64,000 bases of DNA. It comes from Corynebacterium sp. P4-C1 (GTDB lineage: Bacteria; Actinomycetota; Actinomycetes; Mycobacteriales; Mycobacteriaceae). This document shows positions 63,503 through 64,000 of this stretch, one piece after another; positions within the stretch are counted from its first letter, which is position 1, and each line of letters begins with the position of its first letter. The stretch lies in contig NZ_CP129966.1 in assembly GCF_030503595.1 (NCBI RefSeq), positions 1,612,001-1,676,000 of the forward strand, in the 5' to 3' direction. Position numbers and translations under genes: made by a program. The notes beneath the pieces are model-generated. The model was not told where the DNA came from, did no database searches, and saw only the letters and a list, made by a program, of their open reading frames with translations.

Positions 63503-64000
63503 TGCACACCGACAACCGCGCTGAACTCCAGGAGCTCATCGGTTCCGATTACCAGCTCCAGTGGATCATCGGGCACGGCGGCATGTCCACCGTGTGGCTT
63601 GCCGACGACCCCGCCAACGACCGCGAAGTAGCCGTCAAGGTGCTTCGCCCCGAATTTGCCGGCACCGAGGAATTCCTCACCCGCTTCCGCAACGAAGCGC
63701 ACGCCGCCCAGGGCATCAACTCGGCGAATGTCGTGGCTACCTACGACTACCGGGAAATCCCCACCCGCGAAGGCTTCAATGTCTGCTTCATCGTCATGGA
63801 GTATGTTCGCGGCGAATCCCTGGCCGATCTGATCGCGCGCGAAGGCAAGCTGGAGGAGTCCGTCGCCCTCGACGTTCTCGAGCAGGCCGCCCACGGTCTG
63901 GCTGTCATTCACCAGCTGGGTCTCGTGCACCGCGACATCAAGCCGGGAAACCTCATGATCACCCAGAACGGCAAGGTGAAAATTACGGACTTCGGCATCG
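63502..64000 (+). CDS. pknA: Serine/threonine kinase PknA, 5' part, runs off window
   Basis: 166 codons before the window end. Kinase subdomains I to VII are visible: IGHGGMSTVWLA (Gly loop), VAVKVLRPEF (Lys), the helix C Glu in RNEAHAAQG, LVHRDIKPGNLMIT (catalytic loop) and ITDFGI (Mg site) at the edge. It controls cell shape and division in mycolata and phosphorylates the preceding gene products. Overlaps the pbpA stop by one base. The rest, including the membrane helix, lies outside. Confidence 0.93.
   Translation, partial: MHTDNRAELQELIGSDYQLQWIIGHGGMSTVWLADDPANDREVAVKVLRPEFAGTEEFLTRFRNEAHAAQGINSANVVATYDYREIPTREGFNVCFIVMEYVRGESLADLIAREGKLEESVALDVLEQAAHGLAVIHQLGLVHRDIKPGNLMITQNGKVKITDFGI

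Overview
The window looks like a chromosomal segment of a high-GC Corynebacterium. It carries the mycolata arabinogalactan genes (wzm/wzt galactan exporter, glfT1, GtrA-family protein, dprE1, dprE2, aftA, one Emb arabinosyltransferase). Its right edge is the fhaA-fhaB-pstP-rodA-pbpA-pknA cluster, which lies near oriC in corynebacteria and mycobacteria. Species was not determined.

Layout. 0.1-6.5 kb: tgt and an MMPL transporter, a tRNA-Ser with a large terminator hairpin, csbD, tadA with its associated gene, and tyrA. 6.5-8.1 kb: a complete IS481-family element with a 17-bp target duplication at the 3' end of a tRNA-Arg gene. 8.1-15.1 kb: mgtE, a small ABC cassette, a second identical tRNA-Arg, two more tRNA-Ser genes, a HisC/Pat-type aminotransferase and a broken secreted SGNH hydrolase. 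Three homopolymer-associated frame breaks fall in 11.7-15.0 kb. 15.2-30.7 kb: a degenerate class V aminotransferase and the cell-wall arabinogalactan block, interrupted by a reversed DUF559-type nuclease gene. 30.7-45.7 kb: peptidases, small metabolic genes, LysE, SDR, HrpB helicase, an APC permease, TSUP and AbrB membrane proteins and a DUF885 protein. 45.8-57.8 kb: ROK regulator, GT87, sirtuin, AMP nucleosidase, SxxK lipoprotein, M20 peptidase, aldehyde dehydrogenase, GH13 and a multidomain glutaminase. 57.8-64 kb: tRNA-Leu and the FHA/PP2C/RodA/PBP/PknA operon, cut by the window edge.

The strongest unexplained signal is a short interspersed DNA motif, CGTCGATAAGC, usually preceded by a purine-rich G tract. 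I found 17 exact copies plus one copy differing at the last base, on both strands about every 3.5 kb. Most lie inside unrelated genes in more than one reading frame. One sits in an inverted arrangement as the terminator hairpin of tRNA-Leu. This resembles DNA uptake sequences or another genome-wide architectural motif. Other notable points are a TGT lacking its three zinc cysteines, a cysteine-desulfurase-like protein lacking the PLP lysine, and a glutaminase-STAS-SRPBCC-like fusion.
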